IMG/VR virus record: IMGVR_UViG_3300020410_001297
Span: 1-21,950 of that record
Source of the DNA: a virus
Length of the DNA: 21,950 nucleotides
Direction: 5' to 3' (one strand)
The translations under genes were made by a program, and so were the position numbers. Numbering within the stretch: the first letter of the stretch is position 1; every line of letters begins with the position of its first letter. Under the pieces are notes generated by a model that saw only the letters and a list, made by a program, of their open reading frames with translations, was not told where the DNA came from and ran no database searches. This document shows positions 1 through 8,522 of this stretch, in pieces.

Positions 1-1
1 T

Positions 2-1459
2 ACCCGCCGGCGCCTGGCGTTGAGTATCAGCTCACCGCTGGAGCGCAAGTATCCCGGCGGACAGGCACACCCAACCGGCACCACGGCGAACAACTTGAGC
101 GGCGAGCCAAAGGCCAGTGTGTTGTCTACGCAGGTGGCGGACGCCTCTCGCTACGCCGGCATTAGCGCGTTGGCCCAGCCGGTAACAGCAGGCGACCTGA
201 CGCTGAATGTGGAGTCGGTGTATGCCCACCTGGTACCCAGCGCGACGCGTGAGAGCGCGCTGGTCAATCAGCTGGGCGGTGCGCGCAAGCGTTACACCGT
301 GGCCTCCAGCCCGAACGCCCGCACGGTAGCGCTCGCTTTTGTGCAGGTCACTGCGGGCCAGAGCAGGGCGTTTCTGACAACGGGTGCGGCTCTGCAGTCG
401 GTTTCACTCAGCATTGCCAGCGGCGTGTATGCCGACAACGGCCAGGGCGAGCTGACCCACCGCAGCGGCACTAACAGCTTCACGCGTATCACTGTTGATT
501 ATGAGACCGGCGAGGTCAACGCCTACCGGCCAACCACGTTCACCGGCACGGCCAATGCCTCCTATGTGCCGGCGGCGTCGATCACCGGGCAGTCCATCAC
601 CGGTGAGGTTGAGATCACGCTGGGCAGCCGCGGCTTTGCCTACACCTTGAATCTGGCAGATGCCAAGCCGCGCCCTGGCACGTTGTCGGTCAGCTTTATG
701 GCCTTGGGCAAGTGGTATGAGCTGCGTGACCTGGGCAACGGCGAGCTGGCCGGGGAGGGCAGCGGCACCGTGGACTTTGCCAGTGGCGCTGTGAGCATCA
801 GCCTCAACGCCCTGCCGGATGTGGGTACCAGCCTGGTGTATGCCTACGTGGGGCAGATTGACGACAACCTGCAAACCCACGTTGGCGCAGGCGCGGCCCC
901 GCTTATCCGGGTAGAGCACCAGCTACCGCATGAGGGTATCGAGCCCGGCACGCTTGCCGTGACGGTGATGATTGCGGGCGTTGAGCAGGGCATGACTGAC
1001 AACGGCGATGGCACGCTGTCTGGCGATGCCGGCACCGGCACCGTGGCTTATGGCAGCGGTCAGGTCTCGCTGTTGCTGGTGGCCACTCCCGATAGCGGTA
1101 GCGCAGTTGGGTTTGTGTACGACCAGGCGGCGTTCGATGTAGACACACCGCTTACTGCCTTGCCCGACGCTGGTGGTGTTGTCAGTGGTGTGATTCCGGG
1201 TGCCCCTCTCAAACCGGGCAGCGTCAACGTGCGCTGGCAGTCCACGCGCCAGGCGCAGGTGCCGTCACAGGCTGGGCCGGATGGCGGCACCTACAGTGGC
1301 GTGCAGATGGTTGAGCATGAAGCCAATGACGATGGCGCCGGCAACTGGATTGGCTTCAGCGGCAGCGTCAACTACAGCACTGGGGCGTTCAGCCTGCAGG
1401 TAGAGCAGCTCTACGACTACGTGGAGCACGAAGTGCAATACGACATGGTAGAGGTATAA
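2..1459 (+). CDS. Phage tail/virion protein with repeated beta modules (5' partial)
   Basis: The frame is open from the window edge; the first possible start (TTG at 20) has no Shine-Dalgarno, so the gene probably begins upstream. The product is Gly/Thr/Val-rich and predicted to be mostly beta strand. Three copies of a module of about 90 residues begin near residues 217, 308 and 397 (counted from the TTG). Each opens with a PGTL or PGSV strand and runs through an acidic D-x-GNG/GDG turn to a GTVDF/GTVAY/GSVNY-SG strand. The same module recurs in the next gene. It lies 2 nt upstream of the 1462 gene in a same-strand late cluster that leads to the lysis genes, so a structural role near the tail tip or baseplate is inferred from position. 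I do not recognise the exact family. Confidence 0.75.
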   Translation, partial: TRRRLALSISSPLERKYPGGQAHPTGTTANNLSGEPKASVLSTQVADASRYAGISALAQPVTAGDLTLNVESVYAHLVPSATRESALVNQLGGARKRYTVASSPNARTVALAFVQVTAGQSRAFLTTGAALQSVSLSIASGVYADNGQGELTHRSGTNSFTRITVDYETGEVNAYRPTTFTGTANASYVPAASITGQSITGEVEITLGSRGFAYTLNLADAKPRPGTLSVSFMALGKWYELRDLGNGELAGEGSGTVDFASGAVSISLNALPDVGTSLVYAYVGQIDDNLQTHVGAGAAPLIRVEHQLPHEGIEPGTLAVTVMIAGVEQGMTDNGDGTLSGDAGTGTVAYGSGQVSLLLVATPDSGSAVGFVYDQAAFDVDTPLTALPDAGGVVSGVIPGAPLKPGSVNVRWQSTRQAQVPSQAGPDGGTYSGVQMVEHEANDDGAGNWIGFSGSVNYSTGAFSLQVEQLYDYVEHEVQYDMVEV

Positions 1460-1461
1460 CA

Positions 1462-3033
1462 ATGGGCGTTGTCGCGGGTAAACGATACAAGAGCACGCCG
1501 CGCACGGTGACCACCGTTGTGCCGCGTCAGGAGGTGTTCGGCGGCACCCTCATGGTGCGCGCCCAAGAGGCCGGCGCCAGTTACGACAGCCAGACGCACT
1601 CGGTCAACACGCCGGCGCTGGAGCTGCACCTGTTGCCGGGCGTGGCTGACCCCATCGTGCCGGGCAGCCTGGTGGTGCAATGGGGCGGCGAGACCTACAT
1701 CGATCGTGCTGGTGTGCTGTTCCGCGCGGTCAATACCAGCACCAACGCCGGTGCGGCAGTGGGCACGGTGGACTACGCTGGTCGCAAGGCCACGCTATCG
1801 AGCTACCCGGCTGGCATCAGTGCTGGCGTTACGCGGGTAGCCTGCCTGACCAGCAGTGCCGGATTCAGCACCACCGAGCTGGTGTTTCGCACACCCGGTG
1901 CGCCGCTGCGCCCGGCCAGCTTGCAGATCACCGTGGTGCGTGCAGACACCGCAGAGATAGTGACGGCCACCGCTGACCTGAATGGCAATGTGGTGGGCGG
2001 CATCATCAATGGCACGGTGGATATCCAGACCGGCATTGTGCGGTTGCGCTTTACCACGGACCCGCTGGATGTCACTGGTGCTGCCAGCGTCCCCGTCATC
2101 GCGTCACTGGTCTCCTACAACGCCGTGGTGCAGACCAGCCTGCCTATGTCGGCAGAACTGCTGGGGCTGGACCCTGTGCGCCTGCCGGCGGATGGCCGTG
2201 TGCCGATCTACCGAGAGGGTGATGTGCTCGTCGTCCATCACACGGCTGAGCAGGAGGTCACGCCGGCAGCGGGGCAGACGGTAGTTCTGGACCGCGCCTA
2301 TCAGGCAGTCATTGAGGTGGTGGATGCTGCTGGGGTGCTGATGGACCCCGCGCAATACAGCACAGATCGGGAGCTGGGCTCGCTCACCTGGGCCAACCCG
2401 GTGCTGCTGGAAGATGCCGAAGGCAACCCGCTGGTCAGCCCGCTGTACATCCGTGACCGCGTGGAGCACATGACCGTGTGCTCAGAGGTGCAGATCACTG
2501 GCGCGCTGGGCATCGGCTCCCCCGTGCCCTGGGATCTGCCCGCCGGCGAAACGCGAGTCAGCAGCGCGGTGACCTGGGGCGATCTGCAGGCCCGTGTATT
2601 TCGCTGGTTCACCCAGCAAACCTGGAACACCGGCGCCCCCAACTGGGGTGACGAGCCCAGCGGCAACAGCACCACCGCTCAATACAACCTGCTGAACTGG
2701 CCTGTTGTGATCACCAACCAGGGTGCGATTGCCGGGAAGTGGGCGCTGGTGTTTACCGGGGCCACTACCTTCAACGTCGTTGAGCAGCAGCTCGGCGTGA
2801 TCAGCACGGGCACGCTTGCCAACGACTGCGCGCCCATCAATCCGGCCACCGGCACGCCTTACTTCACGATCCGCAAGGAAGGCTGGGGCACGGGCTGGGC
2901 TGCTGGCAACGCGGTGCGCTTCAACACTGATGCCTGCCTGGGGCCGATGTGGGTGGTGCGCACGGTGTTGAGTGGCCAAGGCACCGTCGAGGACGATCAG
3001 TTTAATTTGCAGGTTCGCGGCGACGCGGACTGA
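1462..3033 (+). CDS. Phage tail/virion structural protein, paralogous modules to upstream gene
   Basis: A 523-residue product. The ATG at 1462 has GAGG about 7 nt upstream and follows the previous stop by 2 nt, which implies translational coupling. The N-terminal half carries further copies of the strand pattern seen upstream: PGSLVVQW near residue 65 with a GTVDY strand, and PASLQITV near residue 150 with a GTVDIQTG strand. A middle segment (about 235-340) is richer in charged residues. The C-terminal part (about 365-520) is rich in Trp, Asn and Thr, consistent with a globular beta domain. There is no signal peptide or membrane segment. Context makes it a tail or baseplate component; its exact role is unknown. 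It and its upstream neighbour probably arose by module duplication. Confidence 0.75.
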   Translation: MGVVAGKRYKSTPRTVTTVVPRQEVFGGTLMVRAQEAGASYDSQTHSVNTPALELHLLPGVADPIVPGSLVVQWGGETYIDRAGVLFRAVNTSTNAGAAVGTVDYAGRKATLSSYPAGISAGVTRVACLTSSAGFSTTELVFRTPGAPLRPASLQITVVRADTAEIVTATADLNGNVVGGIINGTVDIQTGIVRLRFTTDPLDVTGAASVPVIASLVSYNAVVQTSLPMSAELLGLDPVRLPADGRVPIYREGDVLVVHHTAEQEVTPAAGQTVVLDRAYQAVIEVVDAAGVLMDPAQYSTDRELGSLTWANPVLLEDAEGNPLVSPLYIRDRVEHMTVCSEVQITGALGIGSPVPWDLPAGETRVSSAVTWGDLQARVFRWFTQQTWNTGAPNWGDEPSGNSTTAQYNLLNWPVVITNQGAIAGKWALVFTGATTFNVVEQQLGVISTGTLANDCAPINPATGTPYFTIRKEGWGTGWAAGNAVRFNTDACLGPMWVVRTVLSGQGTVEDDQFNLQVRGDAD

Positions 3034-3054
3034 TGCACAGCGTGAGGTGGAAGT

Positions 3055-4035
3055 ATGGGAGCGCCGCGTTTCTATTCCTGGGATGACACAGGCAGCCCTG
3101 GCCGCAACTTGAGCGGCAACCTGCAGAGCATGCTTAAGCAAATCCTGGTGCCGTGCTTGGTCACTGGCTATGGCTCCAAGCCAGGGGCTGGGTGGACCCT
3201 TGAGCACGAACATGCCAACGGCTTCGCGTTGAGTAATGGGTCGAGCTTTATAAATTTTGTTTCCGACCTGGCTGCATCGTCTCCGTACCCAGCTATGAAT
3301 GGATACGCGATTCACATCTATGTTGCTGAGTCGATGACCGGGACTGATGGGCCTTTCGTCGTTGGAGCGAACGTGTGTTCGGGAGAATACCGTGTCGGTG
3401 GTGTCGACGTATCTCCGTACCGCCGCCACTTGCTGAGCCTATGGCCGATTGAGGCGCAGCTTTCCACCTCGCGGTGGACAGTGGTAGCGGACGATAAAAC
3501 GGCAGTTATATCGGTCACCAGTGCATCAGGCACTGCAAACCAGTATTACCAGACGACGCTGTATTTTGGTGACGTAGACAACGACATGGGAGTGAGTAAC
3601 AGGTTTGTTGCTCTTGGGGGCGACTACGCGAACTACAACGGAAACTCCGGCGTTTATACGCTGTGTGGTGGGTTTACCGCACCGCGCAACCAGGCGACAG
3701 GCGTTGCCGAGTTTATCGCTACGCAGGCTCAGCCCTTCCTGAACAACCGCACTCAGTACATTAATTCTGGGTTGGCTGGTCAGGTGCCAGGGCGAGTGCA
3801 GTTGCAGCAGCCCAGACTGGCGGTAGGTGACGGCTATGCGGGGCGTCTGCGAGGTGTCGTGTATGACGACGTTTTGGCTCTGCACGGTTGGGCCGCCTAT
3901 GCAAAAGCACTGGGCTTCTCCGGTAGCGATTTTACCGACTCAGGGAAGGTCGTGAACGTTGATGGAGCCAACTACGCCCACGCCCAGGGTTACCACGGTG
4001 GGTTTCTTATGACTGATAACGTGGCGTTTTGGTGA
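3055..4035 (+). CDS. Phage virion structural protein with CLVTGYGSKP motif
   Basis: A 326-residue product. The ATG at 3055 is preceded by GAGGTGG with 4 nt spacing. The N-terminus (FYSWDDTGSPG, then a short linker and CLVTGYGSKPGAGW at about residues 35-48) resembles a widespread group of tailed-phage virion proteins that share a CLVTGYGSK-x-x-AGW signature; this is from memory and was not searched. The remainder is rich in Tyr, Gly and Asn, as expected of a beta-rich surface protein. The DNA reads less GC-rich and with more relaxed codon use than the two genes before it (for example the stretches around 3245-3265 and 3495-3515), which suggests a cassette exchanged between phages. It is the third gene of the tail cluster; a fibre, decoration or tail-tip role is possible. 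Confidence 0.7.
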   Translation: MGAPRFYSWDDTGSPGRNLSGNLQSMLKQILVPCLVTGYGSKPGAGWTLEHEHANGFALSNGSSFINFVSDLAASSPYPAMNGYAIHIYVAESMTGTDGPFVVGANVCSGEYRVGGVDVSPYRRHLLSLWPIEAQLSTSRWTVVADDKTAVISVTSASGTANQYYQTTLYFGDVDNDMGVSNRFVALGGDYANYNGNSGVYTLCGGFTAPRNQATGVAEFIATQAQPFLNNRTQYINSGLAGQVPGRVQLQQPRLAVGDGYAGRLRGVVYDDVLALHGWAAYAKALGFSGSDFTDSGKVVNVDGANYAHAQGYHGGFLMTDNVAFW

Positions 4036-4039
4036 TCCT

Positions 4040-4804
4040 ATGGCGTTTGTTGCGGTTTACTCTCCGGCCAGTTTGGGCTTCGTGGCGCCGCCTCTGCGCG
4101 AGCTTGTGGTCAACGCCACGCGCGATGGCGAAGAAACGCCTGACTACAAAGAAGCGGTGCTCTGGGCGAGCGTCCATGATCGGCGCCCGCTTGTGTTCTT
4201 TTCATTGCGTGATGGGCTTACAGCTACTGAGCGCGTCGTTGCGTCGGCGGTTGATGGTATTAGGGCAGTGATGCTTTACGATTTTGATGCCAAGCCCTAC
4301 GCGGCGGTGCGTACGCCTGATATCGCAGGTGATGTGGTGTTTGCTATTGACCTGAATGATGGCACGGGTAGTTCCGGGCCTTCTGGCAATCCGGCCTTGG
4401 TGCCTGCCGTGGTGCGGGTAGATAGTCAAATCCAGTCCAGAGAGATTGTGGCGTTAGAGAAGACGACGACAGGGGAGTGGCGCGTCGCAGGGTTTGAGGA
4501 AATTGGTAGTGATGACCTCAACATGCGTGTGTCGGGTGGGCTGGTTTATGCCCTCGGCCTGGATGACTACGGCATGCCCTATCAATCTGGCCTGGCTGTC
4601 ACCGTAGGCCAGCGCATCCGCCCCTCGGTGTTCCGGGGCTGGTTGTATGACGTCACCGAGGCTGGCACCTTGCCGGAGTCTGAGCCGGCCTGGTGGCCGA
4701 TTGAGGGCGATAACCCGCCCCGCCTAGCGGGCACTGCACGCCTGCAGGCCGTGCGCTACTACCGCCCCTTGGCCCACGGCCCTATCACCGTTGAGATGAC
4801 CTGA
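4040..4804 (+). CDS. Phage tail-region structural protein
   Basis: A 254-residue product. ATG at 4040, 4 nt after the previous stop, with GGTGA overlapping that stop as the ribosome site. It is soluble, with no membrane segments; the mix of short strands and acidic turns matches the surrounding tail proteins. The C-terminal third (about 185-254) is rich in Arg, Trp and Pro and ends in a segment with ARLQAVRYYRPLAHGPITVEM. The next gene starts directly after its stop, so it sits in the same operon and is presumably needed in similar amounts for tail assembly. I cannot assign a family; tail-tip or baseplate accessory is inferred only from position between virion genes and the large hub-like protein. 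Confidence 0.65.
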   Translation: MAFVAVYSPASLGFVAPPLRELVVNATRDGEETPDYKEAVLWASVHDRRPLVFFSLRDGLTATERVVASAVDGIRAVMLYDFDAKPYAAVRTPDIAGDVVFAIDLNDGTGSSGPSGNPALVPAVVRVDSQIQSREIVALEKTTTGEWRVAGFEEIGSDDLNMRVSGGLVYALGLDDYGMPYQSGLAVTVGQRIRPSVFRGWLYDVTEAGTLPESEPAWWPIEGDNPPRLAGTARLQAVRYYRPLAHGPITVEMT

Positions 4805-6565
4805 ATGCTGATAACCGATATCCGCGCCGGCTGGAGCCGAGCGCGGCGCCTTCGTGTGCCTGCTGCCCGCTCAGCTTGGGGTAGCATGGCGGTCGCGCAG
4901 GTTGCTTGCTCTGGCAACTGGGGGCGGGCGGATGCCTTGGAGGGCGGCGCGGCGCTGCAATGGGCAGGGCATGAAGCAAAGGACGATGCCTCAGTGTTGG
5001 CCTGGGGAGGCAGTCAGGCACGCGATGACGCTGCCGGGCTGCCGTTCGGCGATGTGCCCGCGCTGGATCTGCGTCTGGGTGGAAGTTGGGACCAAAGCAT
5101 CCAACGTGTGGACTTGCGGATCATCGTGGCTTACAACCCGGCGCCGGCGCGCAAGGATGCGGAGGCCGCCCCCCGGTACCACCGTGTGGATGAACACGGC
5201 CCCCGCTACGATGCCGCCCTGGAGCGGGACCGCAGCCTGTATGTGCCCGGCACGCTGCTGGCGTTCAACTTTGCCGGCGGCAGATATACCCCTGCGAGCA
5301 CGCCGGGTGTGTTCTTTGACTTTCGCTATGTGCCGCCGGCGCGGGTTATTCAGCCGGTAGACAGTTCGACCGCGCTGCAGGTCAGCAGCGCGCGCCAGAT
5401 TGGCCGGTTCCTGCAACTGCTGTGGGGGCGCGCCAGAGCGCTGGACCCAGTGCCCACCGGCGTTGAATACCCCGATTACGATGGCCCCGTTACGGTCATC
5501 GAACCACCGCCGGCAGAGCCGGATATTCTGGAGACCTACATGATCGCCAACAGCGTCAGCGTTGTGGTGCTGCCCGACCGTGTGCCGCTGGACGCAACAA
5601 ACCTGCGCCTTGGGTTGGATATCGACAGCTTCGCCTGGACGCTCTCGGCCAATTTGTTCGGGCGCACGTCGCTTAACCAGGTGCGGCCAGACGCCGGTGG
5701 CCCAAAAACGGTAGAGGTCACCATTAATGGCCACGCCTGGGTGTTCCTGATTGAGCGCTACAGCGGCGCTGGTCAGCTGGGCAAAGAAACCTACACCGTC
5801 ACCGGGGTAAGCCGCACGCAGCTGCTGGCCGCGCCCTATGCGCCAACCCGCAGTCAGGTGAACACGGCAGCGATCAACGCCGAGCTGGCGGCCAGTAATG
5901 AGCTGCTCAACACTGGCTTTACCCTTAACTGGGATAGCTACACCCTCGGCCCGCCAGACTGGACCCTGCCCGCTGGCGCGTTCAGCTACCAGAGCCAGAC
6001 GCCAATGCAGGTGATCGCTTCACTGGCCGAGACGGCAGGCGGCGTTGTCAGCCCCGCGATGGCCAGTGATGAGCTGACCATCTTGCCGCGCTACCGTGCG
6101 CCGGTCTGGCAGTGGTCCAGCGCGGTGATGGATCGCATCATTCCTGCAGCTATCGTCAGCGACTGGGGCAGCGAATGGCAGCCGCAACCGGATTGGAACG
6201 GCTGCTATGTCAGTGGCACCAACTACGGCGTATCGGTCGATGTGCGCCGGGCCGGTACCGCAGGCGACAACCCCGCGCCGGACGTGTTCACCGACTGGAT
6301 GACCGGCACCGACCCGGCCCGCAGCAGAGGCATTGCCGAGATCTGCAAGGGCGGCAACCAGGAGATTGTTACCCTGAACCTGCCGCTGTTTCCGGCAGAG
6401 ACTGCGCCAGGTCTGGTCACGCCAGCGCAGCTGTGTGAAGTACGCGACGTTGATGAAACCTGGCGCGGCCTTTGTCTGAGCACAGAGATTACCGCAGAGG
6501 GCATCGGCGCGAGCCGAGTGAAGCAAACGCTGCGATTAGAGCGGCATCACGCGGAGGGCGCGTAG
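4805..6565 (+). CDS. Large tail hub/tip-like phage protein
   Basis: A 586-residue product whose ATG directly follows the previous TGA. It has two parts. Residues 1-about 240 hold Trp/Ala-rich segments (AWGSMAVAQVACSGNWG, ALQWAGHEAKDD, VLAWGGSQARDD) that look like repeats of a short strand motif, followed by RVDLRIIVAYNPAP. Residues about 245-586 run from a short Pro-rich linker (EPPPAEPDI) through a domain resembling distal-tail or hub proteins of siphophages that combine a VTINGHAWVFLIE strand with a receptor-like C-terminus. Its length and place as the last big gene before a tiny protein and the lysis cassette fit a tail hub or central tip protein. The family assignment is an inference; a profile search against baseplate hub models would settle it. 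Confidence 0.65.
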   Translation: MLITDIRAGWSRARRLRVPAARSAWGSMAVAQVACSGNWGRADALEGGAALQWAGHEAKDDASVLAWGGSQARDDAAGLPFGDVPALDLRLGGSWDQSIQRVDLRIIVAYNPAPARKDAEAAPRYHRVDEHGPRYDAALERDRSLYVPGTLLAFNFAGGRYTPASTPGVFFDFRYVPPARVIQPVDSSTALQVSSARQIGRFLQLLWGRARALDPVPTGVEYPDYDGPVTVIEPPPAEPDILETYMIANSVSVVVLPDRVPLDATNLRLGLDIDSFAWTLSANLFGRTSLNQVRPDAGGPKTVEVTINGHAWVFLIERYSGAGQLGKETYTVTGVSRTQLLAAPYAPTRSQVNTAAINAELAASNELLNTGFTLNWDSYTLGPPDWTLPAGAFSYQSQTPMQVIASLAETAGGVVSPAMASDELTILPRYRAPVWQWSSAVMDRIIPAAIVSDWGSEWQPQPDWNGCYVSGTNYGVSVDVRRAGTAGDNPAPDVFTDWMTGTDPARSRGIAEICKGGNQEIVTLNLPLFPAETAPGLVTPAQLCEVRDVDETWRGLCLSTEITAEGIGASRVKQTLRLERHHAEGA

Positions 6566-6801
6566 TGGCAACGGTAAACCCTTGGAAGCGCTTCATCGGC
6601 CTGCTGCCAGGCGGCAGCCGCACAGTCGGCACCGTGGCTAGCGTCAACAACGTAACCGGTACCAGCACCGTCACTCTGCGCAATGGCGTTCAGGTGGTAG
6701 TGCAGGGCACTGGCGTGGGAGTAGGACAAAAGGCGTTCATCACAGACGGCAGCATCACCGGCCAAGCGCCAAGCCTGCCGCAGTACGACATTGAGGTATA
6801 G
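6565..6801 (+). CDS. Small tail-associated phage protein
   Basis: A 78-residue product. The start is chosen as GTG at 6565, which shares its G with the TAG stop of the hub-like gene (TAGTG), a typical coupled junction. The open frame continues upstream, but that part would lie wholly inside the previous gene in another frame. The protein (MATVNPWKRFIGLLPGG, then TVASVNNVTGTSTVTLRNG and VVVQGTGVGVGQKAFI) is predicted to be a small OB-like beta barrel with an appended turn, similar to small proteins often found after phage tail-tip genes. It is the last gene of the tail operon before an intergenic terminator. Role unknown; assembly factor or tip plug is possible. Confidence 0.65.
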   Translation: MATVNPWKRFIGLLPGGSRTVGTVASVNNVTGTSTVTLRNGVQVVVQGTGVGVGQKAFITDGSITGQAPSLPQYDIEV

Positions 6802-6937
6802 CGGGGAGGGTTGCCGGTACTACAAAACCCGGCGGTACTTCGGTACATGCCCACATCCGTGTAGAGCCAGCCGATAGTGCCTGCCCGCGCCGACACTGTC
6901 GCTGGCAAAAAACAGCAAATGATAACCCCATCACAAC

Positions 6938-6959
6938 AGCCGCCGCAGGGCGGCTTTTC
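6938..6959 (+). terminator. Intrinsic terminator between tail and lysis genes
   Basis: AGCCGCC and GGCGGCT form a perfect 7-bp stem around a GCAG loop, followed by TTTCC with four T counting the stem end. It lies in the 172-bp gap (6802-6973) between the tail operon and the endolysin gene. The rest of the gap holds an imperfect inverted repeat around 6813-6846 (CCGGTAC and GTACTTCGG) and no gene I can support. Confidence 0.6.
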
Positions 6960-6973
6960 CTATCGAGGTTCCA

Positions 6974-7465
6974 ATGGATTTTGATGAAGCCTTTGACCGG
7001 CTGATCGGTCATGAGGGCGGGTACGTCAATCACCCCGCTGACCCGGGCGGTGCCACCAACTTCGGTATCACTGAGCGGGTGGCTCGGGCGCATGGGTACC
7101 TGGATGACATGCGGCAGCTGACGCGCAGTCAGGCCAAAGAGATTTACCGGGTCGCCTATTGGGGTCGAGCGCGGGCCGACGAATATGACGGCGCTATCGG
7201 ATTCCAGCTGTTCGATGCGGCGGTGAATCACGGCATTGAGAACGCGGTGCGGTTCCTGCAGCGCGCAGTTGATGTTGCCGATGACGGTGACGTGGGCAGC
7301 ATCACGCTCAATGCGGTGCGAGCAATGGCCGTCACGGATGTGCTGATGCGCTTCAACGCCGAGCGCCTGCAGTTCTACACCAAGCTCTCCACTTGGCCGC
7401 AGTTTGGCAAGGGCTGGGCGCGGCGGGTGGTTGGCAACCTACGTTATGGAGCGGTCGACGCATGA
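6974..7465 (+). CDS. Phage endolysin, GH108 N-acetylmuramidase
   Basis: A 163-residue lysozyme that cleaves the peptidoglycan glycan chain at lysis. ATG at 6974, preceded by CGAGGT with about 6 nt spacing. The N-terminus carries the glycoside hydrolase 108 signature: HEGGYVNHPADPGGATNFGI at residues 13-32, in which Glu14 of EGGY is the expected catalytic acid. The C-terminal half (QLFDAAVNHG around residue 78, then a stretch ending ARRVVGNLRYG) fits the peptidoglycan-binding domain that accompanies this family. There is no signal peptide or transmembrane anchor, so export would need a holin; none is recognisable nearby. Its stop overlaps the start of the spanin gene (ATGA), forming a lysis cassette. 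Confidence 0.9.
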   Translation: MDFDEAFDRLIGHEGGYVNHPADPGGATNFGITERVARAHGYLDDMRQLTRSQAKEIYRVAYWGRARADEYDGAIGFQLFDAAVNHGIENAVRFLQRAVDVADDGDVGSITLNAVRAMAVTDVLMRFNAERLQFYTKLSTWPQFGKGWARRVVGNLRYGAVDA

Positions 7466-8010
7466 TGGGCTTACCTGGCAAGTACAAGCTGGCAGCGCAG
7501 ATTGGCTTCACCGTCTTGCTGCTGATCGGCCTGGTCGGGTCGGGCTTCTGGGCTGGCTGGAGCTGGAGTGGTGCAAATGGTCGAGCTGACGTTGCTGCCG
7601 CTGAGAAGCTGCACTCGGACACGCTGGGCGAGATTGCCCGAGCCGGGGCGCAGCAGCTGCGGCAGCAGCAGGAACTATACGTTGCCCAGCAAGCACGCCT
7701 GCAGGCGCTCGACACGAAGCACTACCAGGAGCTGGAAGATGCAAAAGCTGAAAACGAAAGCCTGCGTCGCAGTTACAGTGATGCTGATAATGAGCGCCGC
7801 CGGCTGCGCATCGAAGTCAAAGTCGCCCGAGCTGACGCTCGTGTCGCCGGAGCCCTTGCCGACTCCGGCGCCTGCAGCATGGGCGATGTCGCCACCCTCG
7901 AACTCAGTGGAGCAGCTGGACAAGCTGTTTGGGATATCCGAGCAGGAATGATCGAGGATAGGGAGAAGCTGGTTTATTTGCAGGGTTATGCGAGGGAGTG
8001 CAGAAAGTAG
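7462..8010 (+). CDS. Rz-like inner-membrane spanin
   Basis: A 182-residue i-spanin that helps fuse inner and outer membranes in the last step of lysis. The start is the ATG at 7462, in a four-base overlap (ATGA) with the endolysin stop; the open frame extends 69 nt further up but only inside the endolysin gene. Residues about 11-36 form one transmembrane helix (IGFTVLLLIGLVGSGFWAGW). Residues about 40-125 are a periplasmic coiled coil containing the Rz-family stretch LDTKHYQELEDAKAENESLR. The C-terminus continues with the family's conserved ending near LVYLQGYARECR. A complete Rz1 gene is embedded in the +1 frame. Confidence is high from the combination of family pattern, position and embedded partner. 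Confidence 0.88.
   Translation: MMGLPGKYKLAAQIGFTVLLLIGLVGSGFWAGWSWSGANGRADVAAAEKLHSDTLGEIARAGAQQLRQQQELYVAQQARLQALDTKHYQELEDAKAENESLRRSYSDADNERRRLRIEVKVARADARVAGALADSGACSMGDVATLELSGAAGQAVWDIRAGMIEDREKLVYLQGYARECRK
7739..7951 (+). CDS. Rz1-like outer-membrane lipoprotein spanin embedded in Rz
   Basis: A 70-residue o-spanin encoded entirely within the Rz gene in a different frame. ATG at 7739 opens MQKLKTKACVAVTVMLIMSA, a basic n-region plus hydrophobic core, followed by the lipobox SAAGC, so Cys23 would be acylated after signal peptidase II cleavage. The mature part is short and Pro-rich (LVSPEPLPTPAPAAW), as usual for Rz1. It is expected to sit in the outer membrane and bind the periplasmic C-terminus of Rz. 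An alternative upstream start in the same frame (7568) would add about 57 residues before the signal sequence and is unlikely. Nested Rz/Rz1 arrangement is well known in lambdoid and many Pseudomonas phages. Confidence 0.85.
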   Translation: MQKLKTKACVAVTVMLIMSAAGCASKSKSPELTLVSPEPLPTPAPAAWAMSPPSNSVEQLDKLFGISEQE

Positions 8011-8033
8011 AAGCCCTGTTAGGTGGGCTTCTA
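8008..8033. terminator. Bidirectional hairpin terminator between convergent genes
   Basis: TAGAAGCCC (8008-8016) and GGGCTTCTA (8025-8033) form a perfect 9-bp stem with an 8-nt loop. The left arm starts at the Rz stop codon and the right arm ends 13 nt before the stop of the leftward 8046 gene, so it can serve both. The T-tract is weak on both sides. Confidence 0.55.
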
Positions 8034-8045
8034 TTCATATGCTGG

Positions 8046-8522
8046 TTAGTCTGGGTACTGCATATCAATGCTTCTTTCAATAAGGCCGTATACGGCCTCT
8101 GCTACTGCTTGATAGCTTTCCGGTCCTGTGATTTGGATGTGTTCCTCGAGCTCGTCTCCAGGCTGGATGCTGACAAATAAGTCCTTGTCGTCGTAGCTGG
8201 CTTCGAAATTGATGATCACTTTGCGTTTTGGGTACGCGTTGGGTGCGGTCTCAATTGCAACTGCTATGTTAAACGGGACTAGTCCATCTTCTCCGGAGAG
8301 TTGGAATGGGCGGAGGGTTTCAAAATCTCCGGCGCTGTAAAGTCCTAGAGAGACATAGCGCTCTGCCTTGCCTTGTAGCTCGAAGGCTTTTGACGGCAGC
8401 TCAAGGTAGTCCTCAACTGCTTTGACGGTGGAGCCAGCGGCTTCTTGCAGAGGGGTCCAGTAGGCATTCTCTCGCTCTACCCGTGCCCTCTCAATGCTTC
8501 TCAGTTGTTCGTATCTAGACAT
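8046..8522 (-). CDS. Hypothetical protein, unknown prophage accessory gene
   Basis: A 158-residue soluble protein. I start it at the second ATG (8522, MSRYEQLRSIERARVERENAY), because GGAG lies 6 nt upstream of it; the ATG at 8534 has no such site and the GGAG would lie inside its coding region. The first 50 residues are charged and helical (RARVERENAYWTPLQEAAG); the rest mixes strands (KRKVIINFEASYDD, LFVSIQPGD) with an acidic C-terminus ending SIDMQYPD. No signal peptide, membrane segment or motif I recognise. It lies 71 nt downstream of the predicted original end of the interrupted secreted-protein gene on the same strand, so the two probably formed one operon before the IS inserted. Likely a prophage moron; function unknown. 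Confidence 0.65.
   Translation of the reverse strand: MSRYEQLRSIERARVERENAYWTPLQEAAGSTVKAVEDYLELPSKAFELQGKAERYVSLGLYSAGDFETLRPFQLSGEDGLVPFNIAVAIETAPNAYPKRKVIINFEASYDDKDLFVSIQPGDELEEHIQITGPESYQAVAEAVYGLIERSIDMQYPD

Noticed and set aside
2482-3429. 315-residue leftward ORF
   Set aside because: It crosses the junction of two tail genes that run on the other strand, and its composition is that of an antisense shadow.
4991-5734. 247-residue leftward ORF
   Set aside because: It lies wholly inside the hub-like gene in an antisense frame, has no ribosome site and shows Arg/Gly/His-rich composition typical of antisense shadows in GC-rich DNA.
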